This document shows positions 1 to 8,300 of a stretch of 33,679 bases of DNA, piece after piece (within the stretch, counting starts at the first letter, position 1; each line of letters starts with the position of its first letter). The stretch lies in the NCBI GenBank assembly GCA_021781555.1, contig JAJXWQ010000038.1:1-33679 (forward strand). Direction: 5' to 3'. Source of the DNA: a bacterium (GTDB lineage Bacteria > Cyanobacteriota > Sericytochromatia > S15B-MN24 > VGJW01). The position numbers and the translations under genes are program-made. The notes below the pieces were generated by a model. It was not told the origin of the DNA. It saw nothing but the letters and a program-made list of their open reading frames with translations, and did not search any database.

Positions 1-52
1 TGGCCATCGGGAGAGCTTGGCTGCGCAGCAGCTTGCCCGCAGCCGGAGAGAG

Positions 53-80
53 TTCGAGGGAACCGGCGGGTTCCCTCGAG
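53..80. terminator. Strong hairpin beyond the 3' end of the SLH porin gene
   Basis: An 11-bp perfect inverted repeat (54-64 with 69-79) closes a 4-base GGCG loop, and 53/80 can add a G-T pair. It lies about 40 bases past the stop codon of the minus-strand porin gene, where a terminator is expected. Neither strand has a T-run after the stem, so it is not a textbook intrinsic terminator. A shorter palindrome (CCTCGCGAGG) follows near 93-102. Bases 1-120 hold no convincing gene. Confidence 0.5.
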
Positions 81-120
81 TCACAGCCCGAGCCTCGCGA
101 GGGAGGCCGCCCGCTTCAGA

Positions 121-2085
121 TCAGAATGCTACCGATGTCCCGACGATGAACTGCTCGTGGGTGATCGCTGCGGCCGACGGGCTGGTGGGATTCGGGTTCA
201 CGGTGCTGAAGAGGGCATTCCACTTGTAGGGGCTCGACGAGAACTTGCCCTGGTCGTACTCGACGAAGATCCGCGGAAGCTCGGGGAGCGGCTGGATCTC
301 GAGGATCGCCGACAACCCGGAGCCGAAGTTGGAATCCATGAGATCCCAGCCGCTCGTCTGGTAGGCGAGCGTGAGATCCGGGATGACCGAGAATCCCGGG
401 AACCTGAGGTACACGCCGGTCGAGGCCCAGTTGTAGGGCAGACCCGGGATGAGCTGGCTCCGGGGTTTGCCGCCCGAGCTGAGGCCCATCTGCGTGAACG
501 TGGGATCGGGCACCGCGTAACCGGCGATCGGAGCCAGGCCGACCTTGGCCGCGATCCCCGCACCCAGGCCGAGGCCCAGGAAGCTCGTCGTGGAGAGGAC
601 CGCGCTGGCTTCGTGGTAGTAGTTGGCGTCCGTCGCCGCCGCCAGGGCCGTCCGGTTGATCTCTGCGAAGCTGAGCGACAGGCCTCCCAGGTCGTTGCCA
701 ATGTCGATGGTGCCGCCGAGGCCCTTGCCGGCAGGGTGGCTGGCGTCCGAGAGCTGGCCCAGGGCCGAGTTGTCGGCGTGGGCTACGACCGAAGCCCGCA
801 AGAGCCCGAGGTCGATGCCGACCTTGGCCAGGCCATAGCCGTCGTTGAGCTGGGCGATCCGCGGGAAGGTATCGGGCAGGTTGAGGAGCTCCTCGCCGGT
901 CTCGGCCCCGGGGGTGCCGTCGTTGATGCCGGCTCCGAGTTCGACCGGACCGAGGGTGGCATCGACGGCCAGGGTGCCGGCGGAGCCATCGTTCAGGTCG
1001 GCTGCGCTGTCGGGATCGAGGAGATCCTGTACGACATTGACCCCCGGGTGATAGGGAGCGCGATCGGGCCCGGCGACCGAAACCGTCGGATTGTACAGGT
1101 CGATATGCCCGTTCTGCACGGGGGGCGTTCCGACGAATCCGTAGCCGCTTTCGCCCTGCGGCCAGACCGGACCCGTGGCAAAGTCGTTGGCGATGGCGCT
1201 GCCGACCGGCAAGATGTCGGAGAACCGCATCATGCCGGCATCGATCGTGACCGATGGCGGAGTCCACGAGAGGAAGGACTTGCGTATGTACAGGGGGGTG
1301 GCGTCGTCGCCCGGAATGGTGTTGGCGCCGCCATCCGAGGCCTGGTGCCCGTTGAAGAAATGCTGCACTCCGTCGTCGAGCATCATCAACTGGCCCGAGT
1401 AGGTGAGATCCGACGCCAGATCCGCGTTCAGCTTGAGATGGGTTGCGATGCGCAGGTTGTTTTGGCCGTAACGCGAGGCCGTGTAGGTCCGGAAGAACAT
1501 CGCCAGGCCCCCGCCGAGGCGAACGCGCTTTTCGAGGCTGATGAGGCGCTGGTCGAAGGTATCCTGCCGGGCTTCGATGGCCTGGAGTTCGTCCTTGAAA
1601 TCTTGCTGCAGGCGGGCGATGGTGTGCAGGTCTTCGGGACTCACGATCGGCCGGGCGGTGTTGGCTCCGGGGGCTGGCGGCGGGGGAAGGGTCTCGGTAG
1701 AAGGAGAAGACTCCGCGGTCAGCTGTTCGACCCGGTGCATCACCTTGTCGAGGACGACTGCCAGCTGGAAGCGTGTGACGTCCTGGTTACCGCGGAACGT
1801 ACCGTCCGGGAAGCCGCCCATGATGTGGTACTTCTCGACGAGCTTCTTGACGGCCCGGTAGGCCCAGCTGCTTGGCGACACGTCCGAGAACTCGCTCACC
1901 GGCGTGAAGGCCTGGCTCGGCGGGGTGGGGCTGGCCTGGGCTCCGGATGCTCCACCCGGCGTCGGGCCAGGTGCCGGGCTGGAAGGCCCGCTGGCATCCG
2001 CGGCCGCCCATGCGGGCCCGGCCATCGCCACGCCGAGGCTCAATGCCCCAAGAGCCAGACGAGCTGCGATCCGTTTCAACGTCAT
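121..2085 (-). CDS. SLH-domain, coiled-coil outer-membrane porin-like protein
   Basis: 654 residues. A signal peptide covers about 1-28 (hydrophobic run, then AWA-AAD). A Pro/Ala linker leads to one SLH domain at about 66-115 (FSDVSPSSWAYRAVKKL, then GGFPDGTFRG and TRFQ). A second Pro-rich linker precedes a predicted coiled coil (about 151-190), and the rest is Gly/Asp-rich and beta-barrel-like, ending in the aromatic C-terminus GTSVAF. SLH plus coiled coil plus barrel is the layout of cyanobacterial SomA/iron-uptake-type porins, in which SLH anchors the barrel to peptidoglycan-linked polymer. I infer an outer-membrane channel with unknown substrate. The ATG directly abuts a GAGG; a TTG two codons later would have better spacing from it. 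The gene diverges from ispA across 122 bases. Confidence 0.85.
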   Translation of the reverse strand: MTLKRIAARLALGALSLGVAMAGPAWAAADASGPSSPAPGPTPGGASGAQASPTPPSQAFTPVSEFSDVSPSSWAYRAVKKLVEKYHIMGGFPDGTFRGNQDVTRFQLAVVLDKVMHRVEQLTAESSPSTETLPPPPAPGANTARPIVSPEDLHTIARLQQDFKDELQAIEARQDTFDQRLISLEKRVRLGGGLAMFFRTYTASRYGQNNLRIATHLKLNADLASDLTYSGQLMMLDDGVQHFFNGHQASDGGANTIPGDDATPLYIRKSFLSWTPPSVTIDAGMMRFSDILPVGSAIANDFATGPVWPQGESGYGFVGTPPVQNGHIDLYNPTVSVAGPDRAPYHPGVNVVQDLLDPDSAADLNDGSAGTLAVDATLGPVELGAGINDGTPGAETGEELLNLPDTFPRIAQLNDGYGLAKVGIDLGLLRASVVAHADNSALGQLSDASHPAGKGLGGTIDIGNDLGGLSLSFAEINRTALAAATDANYYHEASAVLSTTSFLGLGLGAGIAAKVGLAPIAGYAVPDPTFTQMGLSSGGKPRSQLIPGLPYNWASTGVYLRFPGFSVIPDLTLAYQTSGWDLMDSNFGSGLSAILEIQPLPELPRIFVEYDQGKFSSSPYKWNALFSTVNPNPTSPSAAAITHEQFIVGTSVAF

Positions 2086-2190
2086 CCTCGGATTCTCGTG
2101 CCGGAGCGCTGTCGCCCCGTGGGCACTCCTGGACAGTTACAGCGTGCTCACGGTAGCACGGTCGACTTTGGAGCGGAAGACCTCGGCACC

Positions 2191-2199
2191 TGCTAACAT
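2191..2199 (+). promoter_or_regulatory. Extended -10 element just upstream of ispA
   Basis: TGCTAACAT fits an extended -10 (TG-n-TAACAT). It ends 8 bases before the ispA ATG at 2208, so transcription would start at or next to the start codon. No Shine-Dalgarno sequence precedes that ATG, which agrees with a leaderless mRNA. No good -35 is visible. Confidence 0.35.
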
Positions 2200-2207
2200 G
2201 CTCCGCC

Positions 2208-3086
2208 ATGCAAGCTACAACGTCTCCAGTCACCCAGTTTGCCGCCAGCTGGCTTCCCGAAATCGACCGCACCCTCGCGGAGGCCATCGGCAAGGGTGAG
2301 CCCACCGAACTCTACGACGCCATGCACTACGCCGCCCTGGGACCCGGCAAGCGGATGCGGCCGTTACTGGCCATCGCCTCGTGCCAGGCGGCAGGTGGCC
2401 CCCCCGAGGCGGCGCTCCCGATGGCCGCGGCGCTCGAGATGGTGCACGCCTTCAGCCTGGTTCACGACGATCTGCCTTGCATGGACGACGACGACATGCG
2501 CCGGGGGCGCCCGACCGTCCACAAGGCCTTCGGCGAGGCCGTCGCCTTGCTGGCCGGTGATGGCCTGATGGCTCAGGCCTGCGCCTATCTGGCCCGGTTC
2601 GACCAGCCGTGGGCCGCCCCGGCCGTGGCGGAGCTGGCGGGGTCCGTGGCCGACGGCATGATTCCCGGGCAGGTCCTCGACATGATCTGGGAGGGGCATC
2701 CCGACGAGGCCGACCTCGACCGTCTCCATGCGTTGAAGACCGGGCGGCTCATCGTCGCGGCTTGTCGGCTCGGAGGCCTGGCCGCAGGGGCGCCGCGTCC
2801 GGTGCTCGAGGCGCTGGCGCATTACGGTGCTCACGTCGGACTGGCCTTCCAGATCGCCGACGATATCCTCGATGCCCTGGAGCCCGGCGGCTCGGACGAG
2901 ATCAAGAACAAGGCCACCTATCCCGGCCGGTTCGGAATGGACGGCGCCCGGGACCTCGCTGCCAAGCAGATCCAGCTGGCCACTGCCGCGCTCTCGCGCA
3001 TCCCGGCTCCTCTCAAGGAGACCGATGGGGGCACGCTGGACGTCCTCGAGGCGATCGCTCGCTACGCCATCGATCGGGACCATTAG
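2208..3086 (+). CDS. ispA: Polyprenyl diphosphate synthase, FPP-synthase type
   Basis: 292 residues, normal length for a short-chain trans-prenyltransferase, which condenses IPP with allylic diphosphates in the cytoplasm. Visible motifs are GPGKRMRP (45-52), the first Asp-rich motif HDDLPCMDDDDMRRGRPT with Asp87/Asp88 and Asp93, and the second Asp-rich motif FQIADDILD near 213-221. The two-residue insertion in the first motif is the bacterial (type II) form. The residue five before that motif is Phe82; a bulky aromatic there usually limits the product to C15, so FPP is more likely than GGPP, though this is not certain. It heads a same-strand run with DUF212, tlyA and nadK. Confidence 0.92.
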   Translation: MQATTSPVTQFAASWLPEIDRTLAEAIGKGEPTELYDAMHYAALGPGKRMRPLLAIASCQAAGGPPEAALPMAAALEMVHAFSLVHDDLPCMDDDDMRRGRPTVHKAFGEAVALLAGDGLMAQACAYLARFDQPWAAPAVAELAGSVADGMIPGQVLDMIWEGHPDEADLDRLHALKTGRLIVAACRLGGLAAGAPRPVLEALAHYGAHVGLAFQIADDILDALEPGGSDEIKNKATYPGRFGMDGARDLAAKQIQLATAALSRIPAPLKETDGGTLDVLEAIARYAIDRDH

Positions 3087-3126
3087 GGGCTCGCAGGAAC
3101 CGGTGTACGAGGTAGCCACCTAGCCC

Positions 3127-3576
3127 ATGTCGGCCAGCTTACCGCACTTTCCCTTGATCGCCGGAGTCCTGGCCGGCTTCCTGGCGCAGGCCTTCAAGTT
3201 CCTGTGGAAGTTGACCGTCCATCGCCAGGTGGACTTCCAGACCCTCGTCACGACGGGCGGATTTCCGTCGTCGCATACCGCCCTGGTCGTGGGTCTGACG
3301 ACGGCGGTCGGCATCACCGAGGGCTGGGGATCGCGTCTTTTCGACGTCTCGTTGGTCTTCAGCTTCATCGTGATGTATGACGCCGCGGGTGTGCGCAGGG
3401 CGGCCGGCCGGCAGGCCAAGGTGCTCAACCAGATCGTGTCGGATCTTCAGCACAACCTGACGTTCTCGCTTCCCAAGCTGCAGGAGTTGCTGGGCCACAC
3501 GCCCCGCGAGGTCGTGGGAGGAGCCATTCTCGGGATCCTCGTGGCCTTTGGCTGCCACCACATCCTCTTGCCCTGA
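3127..3576 (+). CDS. Divergent PAP2-family (DUF212/YuiD) membrane protein
   Basis: 149 residues with several hydrophobic segments. The family signature is clear: GGFPSSHTALVVGLTTAVG (PSSH is the remnant of the PAP2 phosphatase motif) and MYDAAGVRRAAGRQA further on. The family is related to acid phosphatase/haloperoxidase enzymes acting on lipid diphosphates, but lacks the full catalytic set, and its reaction is not established. The gene starts 40 bases after ispA. Its place behind a polyprenyl synthase makes a role in prenyl-lipid handling attractive, but that is inference. Confidence 0.88.
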   Translation: MSASLPHFPLIAGVLAGFLAQAFKFLWKLTVHRQVDFQTLVTTGGFPSSHTALVVGLTTAVGITEGWGSRLFDVSLVFSFIVMYDAAGVRRAAGRQAKVLNQIVSDLQHNLTFSLPKLQELLGHTPREVVGGAILGILVAFGCHHILLP

Positions 3577-3611
3577 GCGAGCTGTCCAGGTCATAACCGG
3601 AGCCTGCGCGC

Positions 3612-4382
3612 ATGGCCAAAGAGAGGATCGATCAGCGGCTCGTCCGCGAGGGGCACTTCGAGTCCCGGGAAGCCGCCCAGCGAGCCATGATGGCCGGCCT
3701 CGTGCGGGCGGCGGGCCAGGTCGTGAGCAAGCCCGGCACCTTGATCGCCCCCGATGTCGAGCTGGCGGTCGTTGGACCGGTGCATCCCTACGTGTCGCGC
3801 GGGGGCCTCAAACTCGCGCACGCTCTCGAGGCCTGGCCGATCGCGGTTCCGGGACGGATTTGCCTCGACGTGGGGGCCTCGACCGGCGGCTTCACGGATG
3901 TTCTGCTCCGTCACGGAGCGGCCAGGGTCTACGCGATCGATGTAGGCTATGGCCAGCTCGCCTGGAAGCTGCGCCAGGATCCCCGCGTCGTGGTGCTGGA
4001 AAAGACCAACATTCGCCATCTTGCGCCTGAAAGGCTTTATGATGGTTGCGAGCCGGCGACGCTGGCCACGATCGATGTCTCGTTCATCGGCCTGGCCAAG
4101 GTCCTCCCGGCCATCAAGGATCTGCTGTCCTGGCGGGCGGAGCCAGGGGAAACGAATCGGAGTCCCGCGGACATCGTCGCCCTGGTCAAACCGCAATTCG
4201 AAGCCGGCCGTGACAAGGTCGGAAAGAAGGGGGTCGTGCGCGACCCAGCCGTTCGCGAGGAGGCAGTTCGCGACGTGTGTGAGGCGGCCGAAGCTCTGGG
4301 AATGACCGTCAAGGGCGTCGAGCGTTCCCCGATCGAGGGACCAGAAGGCAACGTGGAGTTCTTGTTGTGGCTAGCGGCCTGA
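3612..4382 (+). CDS. tlyA: TlyA-family rRNA 2'-O-methyltransferase
   Basis: 256 residues. An N-terminal S4 RNA-binding domain (about 4-60, starting ERIDQRLVREGHFESREAA) is followed by YVSRGGLKL and a FtsJ-like Rossmann methyltransferase domain with the SAM-binding motif CLDVGASTGGFTDVLL, then IDVGYGQLAWKL, TIDVSFIGL and LVKPQFE. Known members methylate 16S and/or 23S rRNA; the old name 'hemolysin' reflects early phenotypes. The ATG at 3612 gives the standard family start (GGAG lies 9 bases upstream). The 3' end overlaps nadK by 16 bases, so the two are probably translationally coupled. Confidence 0.93.
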   Translation: MAKERIDQRLVREGHFESREAAQRAMMAGLVRAAGQVVSKPGTLIAPDVELAVVGPVHPYVSRGGLKLAHALEAWPIAVPGRICLDVGASTGGFTDVLLRHGAARVYAIDVGYGQLAWKLRQDPRVVVLEKTNIRHLAPERLYDGCEPATLATIDVSFIGLAKVLPAIKDLLSWRAEPGETNRSPADIVALVKPQFEAGRDKVGKKGVVRDPAVREEAVRDVCEAAEALGMTVKGVERSPIEGPEGNVEFLLWLAA

Positions 4383-5212
4383 TCGGAGTCGTCTTCAACG
4401 AGCAGGATCCGGCGGCGATATCCCGGGCCGACGAACTGGTCATTCGCGACAAGCATATGGTCGTCGTCCCGTCGACGCAGACGTACCTGCCGCCCGTCGA
4501 TCTGTTGATCGTGCTGGGCGGGGACGGGACGTTCCTGCGGGGAGCGCGCCTCGTCGCTCCGTACGGGACGCCGATCCTCGGCGTCGACATGGGCACGCTC
4601 GGTTTCCTGGCCGAGATCCCGCCTCGCGACCTGGAAGGGGCGCTTGACCAGTTCGAACGCGGAGATTACCGCATCGAGGAGCGCACGATGGTGGCGATCG
4701 AAGCCCGGCGGGAGGGCAAGACCTTCGTCGAGGCCTATGGCTTGAACGAGGCGGTCGTGGGCAAGGGCCATTCGGGCCGGATGGTCGAGATCGCCGCGGA
4801 GGCGGACGGGCAGGCCATCGCCACCTACGCGGCCGATGGCTTCATCGTCTCGACCCCCACGGGTAGCACGGCCTACGCCCTGGCGGCCGGCGGCCCGGTC
4901 CTGGCCCCCGACCTGCCCGCTCTGGTGCTGGTCCCGATCTGCCCGCACTCGCTCACCGCCAGGCCGCTCATCGTTTCTGACCAGGCGATGGTGCGGATCC
5001 GGGTGAGGCCCCGCAGCGCCGAGGCGATCCTGGCCGTCGATGGCGTCACCACGGCCGCCCTCGAGGCTGGTGACGAGGTCGTGGTGACACGCGCCCCGTA
5101 CCCGGCACGTCTGGTGCGGCTCAAGCAGGATGAGTTCTTCCGGCGCCTGCGCACCAAGTTGCACTGGGGGGGGCGGGGCGCTCGTACGGCTTACGAGCCT
5201 TTCGATGCCTGA
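4367..5212 (+). CDS. nadK: NAD kinase
   Basis: 281 residues; phosphorylates NAD to NADP in the cytoplasm. Family motifs are LGGDGTFLRGARL (GGDGT at 51-55), GVDMGTLGFLAEI, DGFIVSTPTGSTAYALAAGG and ICPHSLTARPLIV. The start is GTG at 4367, inside the end of tlyA, with GGAG at 4355-4358 and 8 bases of spacing, which supports this start. tlyA-nadK adjacency is common in bacteria. Its stop codon lies in the left arm of the hairpin at 5211-5245. Confidence 0.95.
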   Translation: MASGLIGVVFNEQDPAAISRADELVIRDKHMVVVPSTQTYLPPVDLLIVLGGDGTFLRGARLVAPYGTPILGVDMGTLGFLAEIPPRDLEGALDQFERGDYRIEERTMVAIEARREGKTFVEAYGLNEAVVGKGHSGRMVEIAAEADGQAIATYAADGFIVSTPTGSTAYALAAGGPVLAPDLPALVLVPICPHSLTARPLIVSDQAMVRIRVRPRSAEAILAVDGVTTAALEAGDEVVVTRAPYPARLVRLKQDEFFRRLRTKLHWGGRGARTAYEPFDA

Positions 5213-5245
5213 GCGCGCCCCCGGGATCGACCCGGGAGCGCGCTC
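5211..5245. terminator. Bidirectional hairpin between convergent nadK and spoVS
   Basis: GAGCGCGC (5211-5218) pairs with GCGCGCTC (5238-5245). After one C/A mismatch, CCCGGG (5220-5225) pairs with CCCGGG (5231-5236) around a 5-base loop. This 14-bp stem sits between two converging stop codons and can serve both strands. No U-tract follows on either strand. Confidence 0.65.
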
Positions 5246-5258
5246 GGAAATCCCGGAA

Positions 5259-5549
5259 TCAGCGTGGCTCTACGATGAAGCGGATGGCCGTCCTTTCTTC
5301 ACCCTGGACCTCGATGTCCAGGAACGCCGGGACGGCGATGAGATCGATCCCGCCCGGAGCCACGTAACCGCGTGCGATACCGATGGCCTTGACCGTTTGG
5401 TTGACGGCTCCAGCTCCGATCGCCTGGACCTCGCACCTGCCGGTTTCGCGAATCATGCCCGCAATCGCTCCGGCGACCGATGCGGGGTTCGACTTGGATG
5501 CCACTTTCAGGAGCGTGGTTCCATGACGGGTCGCATTAGTGGTCAACAC
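5259..5549 (-). CDS. spoVS: SpoVS-family protein
   Basis: 96 residues, close to the usual length of about 86. The body matches the family almost end to end: LKVASKSNPASVAGAIAGM, QAIGAGAVNQTVKAI, AIARGYVAPGG and a closing ERTAIRFIVEPR. SpoVS acts in spore-coat and cortex stages in Bacillus, but the Alba-like fold is widespread in non-sporulating bacteria and probably binds nucleic acid. The start is GTG, preceded by a strong AGGAGGG about 7 bases upstream. It reads convergently to nadK and divergently from the DUF4127 gene. No sporulation genes are visible here, so a general regulatory role is more likely. Confidence 0.88.
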   Translation of the reverse strand: MLTTNATRHGTTLLKVASKSNPASVAGAIAGMIRETGRCEVQAIGAGAVNQTVKAIGIARGYVAPGGIDLIAVPAFLDIEVQGEERTAIRFIVEPR

Positions 5550-5674
5550 CGACGAACCCTCCTCGTCTGTTCGACGCCCTGGTTGGCGTCGGACGCGGTC
5601 TGTGCTACGGCGAGCATCGTAGGGAATTTGAGCCGAGCCGTCTTCGTGCTGACTGCCCAGAGGGCCAAGGCCAA

Positions 5675-7108
5675 ATGAACCGCCCCAAGCCCGCTACTCT
5701 CGCGGTCGTTCCGCTCGACGCAAGGCCCTGCACGCGCTCGTTTCCGGTCGCCATCGGAGAGATGGCGGGTGCGAACGTCCTCGTTCCCCCGCCGGATCTG
5801 CTGGGCGATCTGATCCGGCCGGGATCCTGTGACGACCTGATGTCGTGGCTGGAGGACACCGCCGGCCAGGTCGACGCTGCGGTGGTCGCGCTCGATACCC
5901 TGCTCTTCGGCGGACTCATACCCGCCCGCCGCAGCAGGCTCGATCTCGAGACCCTGGTGGGCCGGCTCGATCGGATCGCCCGACTGCCCGTCCGCCTCTA
6001 TGCGTTTGCCGTGACCATGCGGATTTCCGACTCGGATGTGGCCGAGGAGGAGATGCCTTACTGGGCCGAGTTCGGAAAGGCAATCTACCGGTGGAGCTTC
6101 CATGCCGATCGCCATGCCCAGCTGGGCGATCCGGCCGATGCCGAAATGGCCCGCCAGGCCCGGGCCACCCTTCCCGGGTCGGTCGTGGACGATTTTCTTT
6201 CACGCCGCCGCCGCCATCTGGCGGTCCACGAACACGAGCTCGCCCTGGCGCGGCGGGGAGCTTTCGAGGTGCTATGCCTGACCCAGGACGACACCTCGCC
6301 CTTTGGCTTCAACCAGGCCGAGAAGCGCCAGCTCGTGGCCAGCGCTCCGGCGAACGCCCTGATCTACCCGGGTGCGGATGAGGTGGCGACCTGCCTGGTG
6401 GGCCGCTGGATCAACGACCGCGAGGGACGCTCGCCTGCGTTTCGCCTCCAGGCTTTCCCGCCGACAGGCGCGAAGATCGTCGCGATGTACGAGGATCGTC
6501 CCCTGTCGGCCACCGTGGCCGGCCAGGTCCGCGCCGTGGGAGGCCGTCTGGTCGAGGGCGGGGCCGACCTCGACCTCCTCCTGAATGCTCCGGCCACCGG
6601 GCAGGGAGATCTCGCCTTGCAGGTGGGACTGGAGCGGGTGGATTCGCCTGAGCGCGATCTGGCCCCGCTGATCGAACGGCTGCGCAGAGGACCGCCCGCG
6701 GCCCTGGCGGACGTCGCCTTCGCCAACGGGGCCGATGTCCGCCTCTGGGAGCTCCTGGGGCCGCTCGACCTGTCCCGGTTGGCTGCCTATGCGGCCTGGA
6801 ACACGGCGGGCAACACCCTGGGCACGGTGGTTGCCATGGCGTCCGCCTACCTTTCGGGAAGCTTCGATCCGGCGCGCCACCGCGCCTTCATGCTGGATCG
6901 CCTGGCCGATGACTACCTGTATCAGGGAATCCTGCGCCGGACGATCCGGCAGGAAGACCGGACGCTGAACGCGGGCGAACTGGGCGACCGCCTGGCCGCC
7001 CTGTGGCGCGAGCGACTTGCCCACGTGCCGATCGCCGGCATCCGGGCGTCATTCCCGTGGAACCGGACGTTCGAGGCTGCCGTGGAGGTGGATCAGGGCT
7101 TTTCGTAG
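5675..7108 (+). CDS. DUF4127 family protein
   Basis: 477 residues, with no signal peptide or transmembrane segment evident. The N-terminus [17 protein letters not shown] followed by [29 protein letters not shown] and VTMRISDS is the conserved beginning of DUF4127 proteins. Later parts contain [19 protein letters not shown] and [18 protein letters not shown]. The family has no settled biochemical function that I know; conserved Asp, Asn and Arg clusters suggest an enzyme. The 3' end overlaps ndk on the opposite strand by 16 bases. A GAGGGCCAAGG stretch lies just upstream of the ATG. Confidence 0.82.
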   Translation: MNRPKPATLAVVPLDARPCTRSFPVAIGEMAGANVLVPPPDLLGDLIRPGSCDDLMSWLEDTAGQVDAAVVALDTLLFGGLIPARRSRLDLETLVGRLDRIARLPVRLYAFAVTMRISDSDVAEEEMPYWAEFGKAIYRWSFHADRHAQLGDPADAEMARQARATLPGSVVDDFLSRRRRHLAVHEHELALARRGAFEVLCLTQDDTSPFGFNQAEKRQLVASAPANALIYPGADEVATCLVGRWINDREGRSPAFRLQAFPPTGAKIVAMYEDRPLSATVAGQVRAVGGRLVEGGADLDLLLNAPATGQGDLALQVGLERVDSPERDLAPLIERLRRGPPAALADVAFANGADVRLWELLGPLDLSRLAAYAAWNTAGNTLGTVVAMASAYLSGSFDPARHRAFMLDRLADDYLYQGILRRTIRQEDRTLNAGELGDRLAALWRERLAHVPIAGIRASFPWNRTFEAAVEVDQGFS

Positions 7109-7554
7109 ACGTGGGCGTCGGCGTCCCGGCTCCAGTCCACGAGTTCGCCCGCTGCGAAGAACAGCGCGAGTTCGCGCCGGGCGCTTTCGGGGGAATCGGA
7201 ACCGTGCACCATGTTGCGGCCGACGTCGATGGCCAGATCCCCGCGGATCGTGCCGGGGGCGGCATCCTTGGGATTGGTCTTGCCCATCATCGCCCGGGCC
7301 ATCTCGATGACATTATCACCTTCCCAGCACATGGCCACGATGGGGCCGCTGGTGAAGAAGCTGACGAGGCCGGCGAAGAAGCCCTTGCCTTCGTGCTCGC
7401 CGTAATGCCTGCGGGCGAGGTCGTCGGCGGGTTGCATGAGTTTCATGCCGACGAGCTTGAAGCCTTTGTTCTCGAAGCGCGACACGATCGCGCCCACGAG
7501 TCCGCGCTGCACGCCATCGGGCTTGACTGCGATGAAGGTCCGTTCTCTGGTCAT
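7093..7554 (-). CDS. ndk: Nucleoside diphosphate kinase
   Basis: 153 residues, the standard length. It transfers the gamma-phosphate between nucleoside tri- and diphosphates through a phospho-histidine. Motifs are [18 protein letters not shown] at the N-terminus and the active-site segment [17 protein letters not shown] with catalytic His117. The ATG at 7554 gives the family N-terminus; an open frame runs 30 codons further upstream but adds nonconserved sequence. The last 16 bases overlap the convergent DUF4127 gene. The 192 bases upstream (7555-7746) show no further gene or clear signal. Confidence 0.95.
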   Translation of the reverse strand: MTRERTFIAVKPDGVQRGLVGAIVSRFENKGFKLVGMKLMQPADDLARRHYGEHEGKGFFAGLVSFFTSGPIVAMCWEGDNVIEMARAMMGKTNPKDAAPGTIRGDLAIDVGRNMVHGSDSPESARRELALFFAAGELVDWSRDADAHVYEKP

Positions 7555-7746
7555 AACTTGGTCTACGACTCCTGATCGTTGCGAAAAAGGTTCCGTTCCA
7601 GGCCTGGCGGCGCGTGGCTCCGGCGCCCGCGACCATGCAACCATGGTAAGCAGGCCAGAGGCAAGGCCTCGACCGCCGGCGCGCTGGCCGAGATCCTGTG
7701 CCGTCTCAACCGGCCCGATTGCGTCGAAGCGGGAGCACCTCGGGAG

Positions 7747-8187
7747 TTACGAAACGTCCTGTTTGGGCGGCTTGTTGCGCCGCTCGAGCAGGCTGCGGGC
7801 CGCGGCGATCAAGGTTTTGCTGGACAGGGGTTTCTCCAGGCAGATCGTGGTCTGCGGGTCGATCAGGTGCTTGACCCGCTCGGCCGAGTCGGCGGTGACG
7901 AAGATGACCGGAATGTCGCGGGTCAAGAGGTCGGCGCGCATTGCCTCGACCAGCTGGTCACCGTCGATCTTGGGCAAGTTGATGTCCATCACCACCACAT
8001 CCGGCGGGGGGACGGCCAGCAGAGCCATCAGGGCTTCGTCACCCGTGCGGGCGACCTCGACATCGAAACCACCTCCAACCAGCCGATCCTGCATGAACTC
8101 GACGGTGTCAGGGTGATCCTCGACGAGCAGCAACCGCGGGCGAAAGGGCGAGACCTTACGAAACGGGGAAGATTCCAGCATTGGCAT
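7747..8187 (-). CDS. Single-domain response regulator (CheY-like receiver)
   Basis: 146 residues, essentially one receiver domain after about 17 extra N-terminal residues. The acidic pair is in LLLVEDHPDTVEF (Glu23, Asp24), the phospho-acceptor is Asp68 in VVVMDINLPKIDGDQLVEAM, and the conserved Lys lies in CLEKPLSSKTL. It has no output domain, so it probably passes phosphate on or acts by protein contact. It is the next gene after the XRE-domain protein on the same strand, but a long hairpin lies between them. No Shine-Dalgarno sequence precedes the ATG; a second Met lies two codons in. No partner kinase is adjacent. Confidence 0.88.
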   Translation of the reverse strand: MPMLESSPFRKVSPFRPRLLLVEDHPDTVEFMQDRLVGGGFDVEVARTGDEALMALLAVPPPDVVVMDINLPKIDGDQLVEAMRADLLTRDIPVIFVTADSAERVKHLIDPQTTICLEKPLSSKTLIAAARSLLERRNKPPKQDVS

Positions 8188-8256
8188 TCACAAAAAAGGA
8201 CCGGAAACAGGGATGCAGGCGCTCCAACTCGGGTCGAGCCGGCGCATGGAGTGCGA

Positions 8257-8290
8257 TCGAGGCGAGGCCCGTGACCGGGCCTCGCCTCGA
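8257..8290 (-). terminator. 15-bp perfect hairpin after the XRE-domain gene
   Basis: Bases 8257-8271 pair perfectly with 8276-8290 around a 4-base loop. The hairpin begins 10 bases past the stop codon of the XRE-type gene. It is the longest uninterrupted stem I found in the window. Despite that it has no T-run on the minus strand. Confidence 0.65.
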
Positions 8291-8300
8291 AGAAACGGGG

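Noticed and set aside
116-1267. Long open frames opposite or alongside the porin, including one of 679 codons on the plus strand.
   Set aside because: They are Arg/Pro/Gly-rich shadows of the porin gene, as expected in GC-rich DNA. The porin frame has signal peptide, SLH and barrel features.
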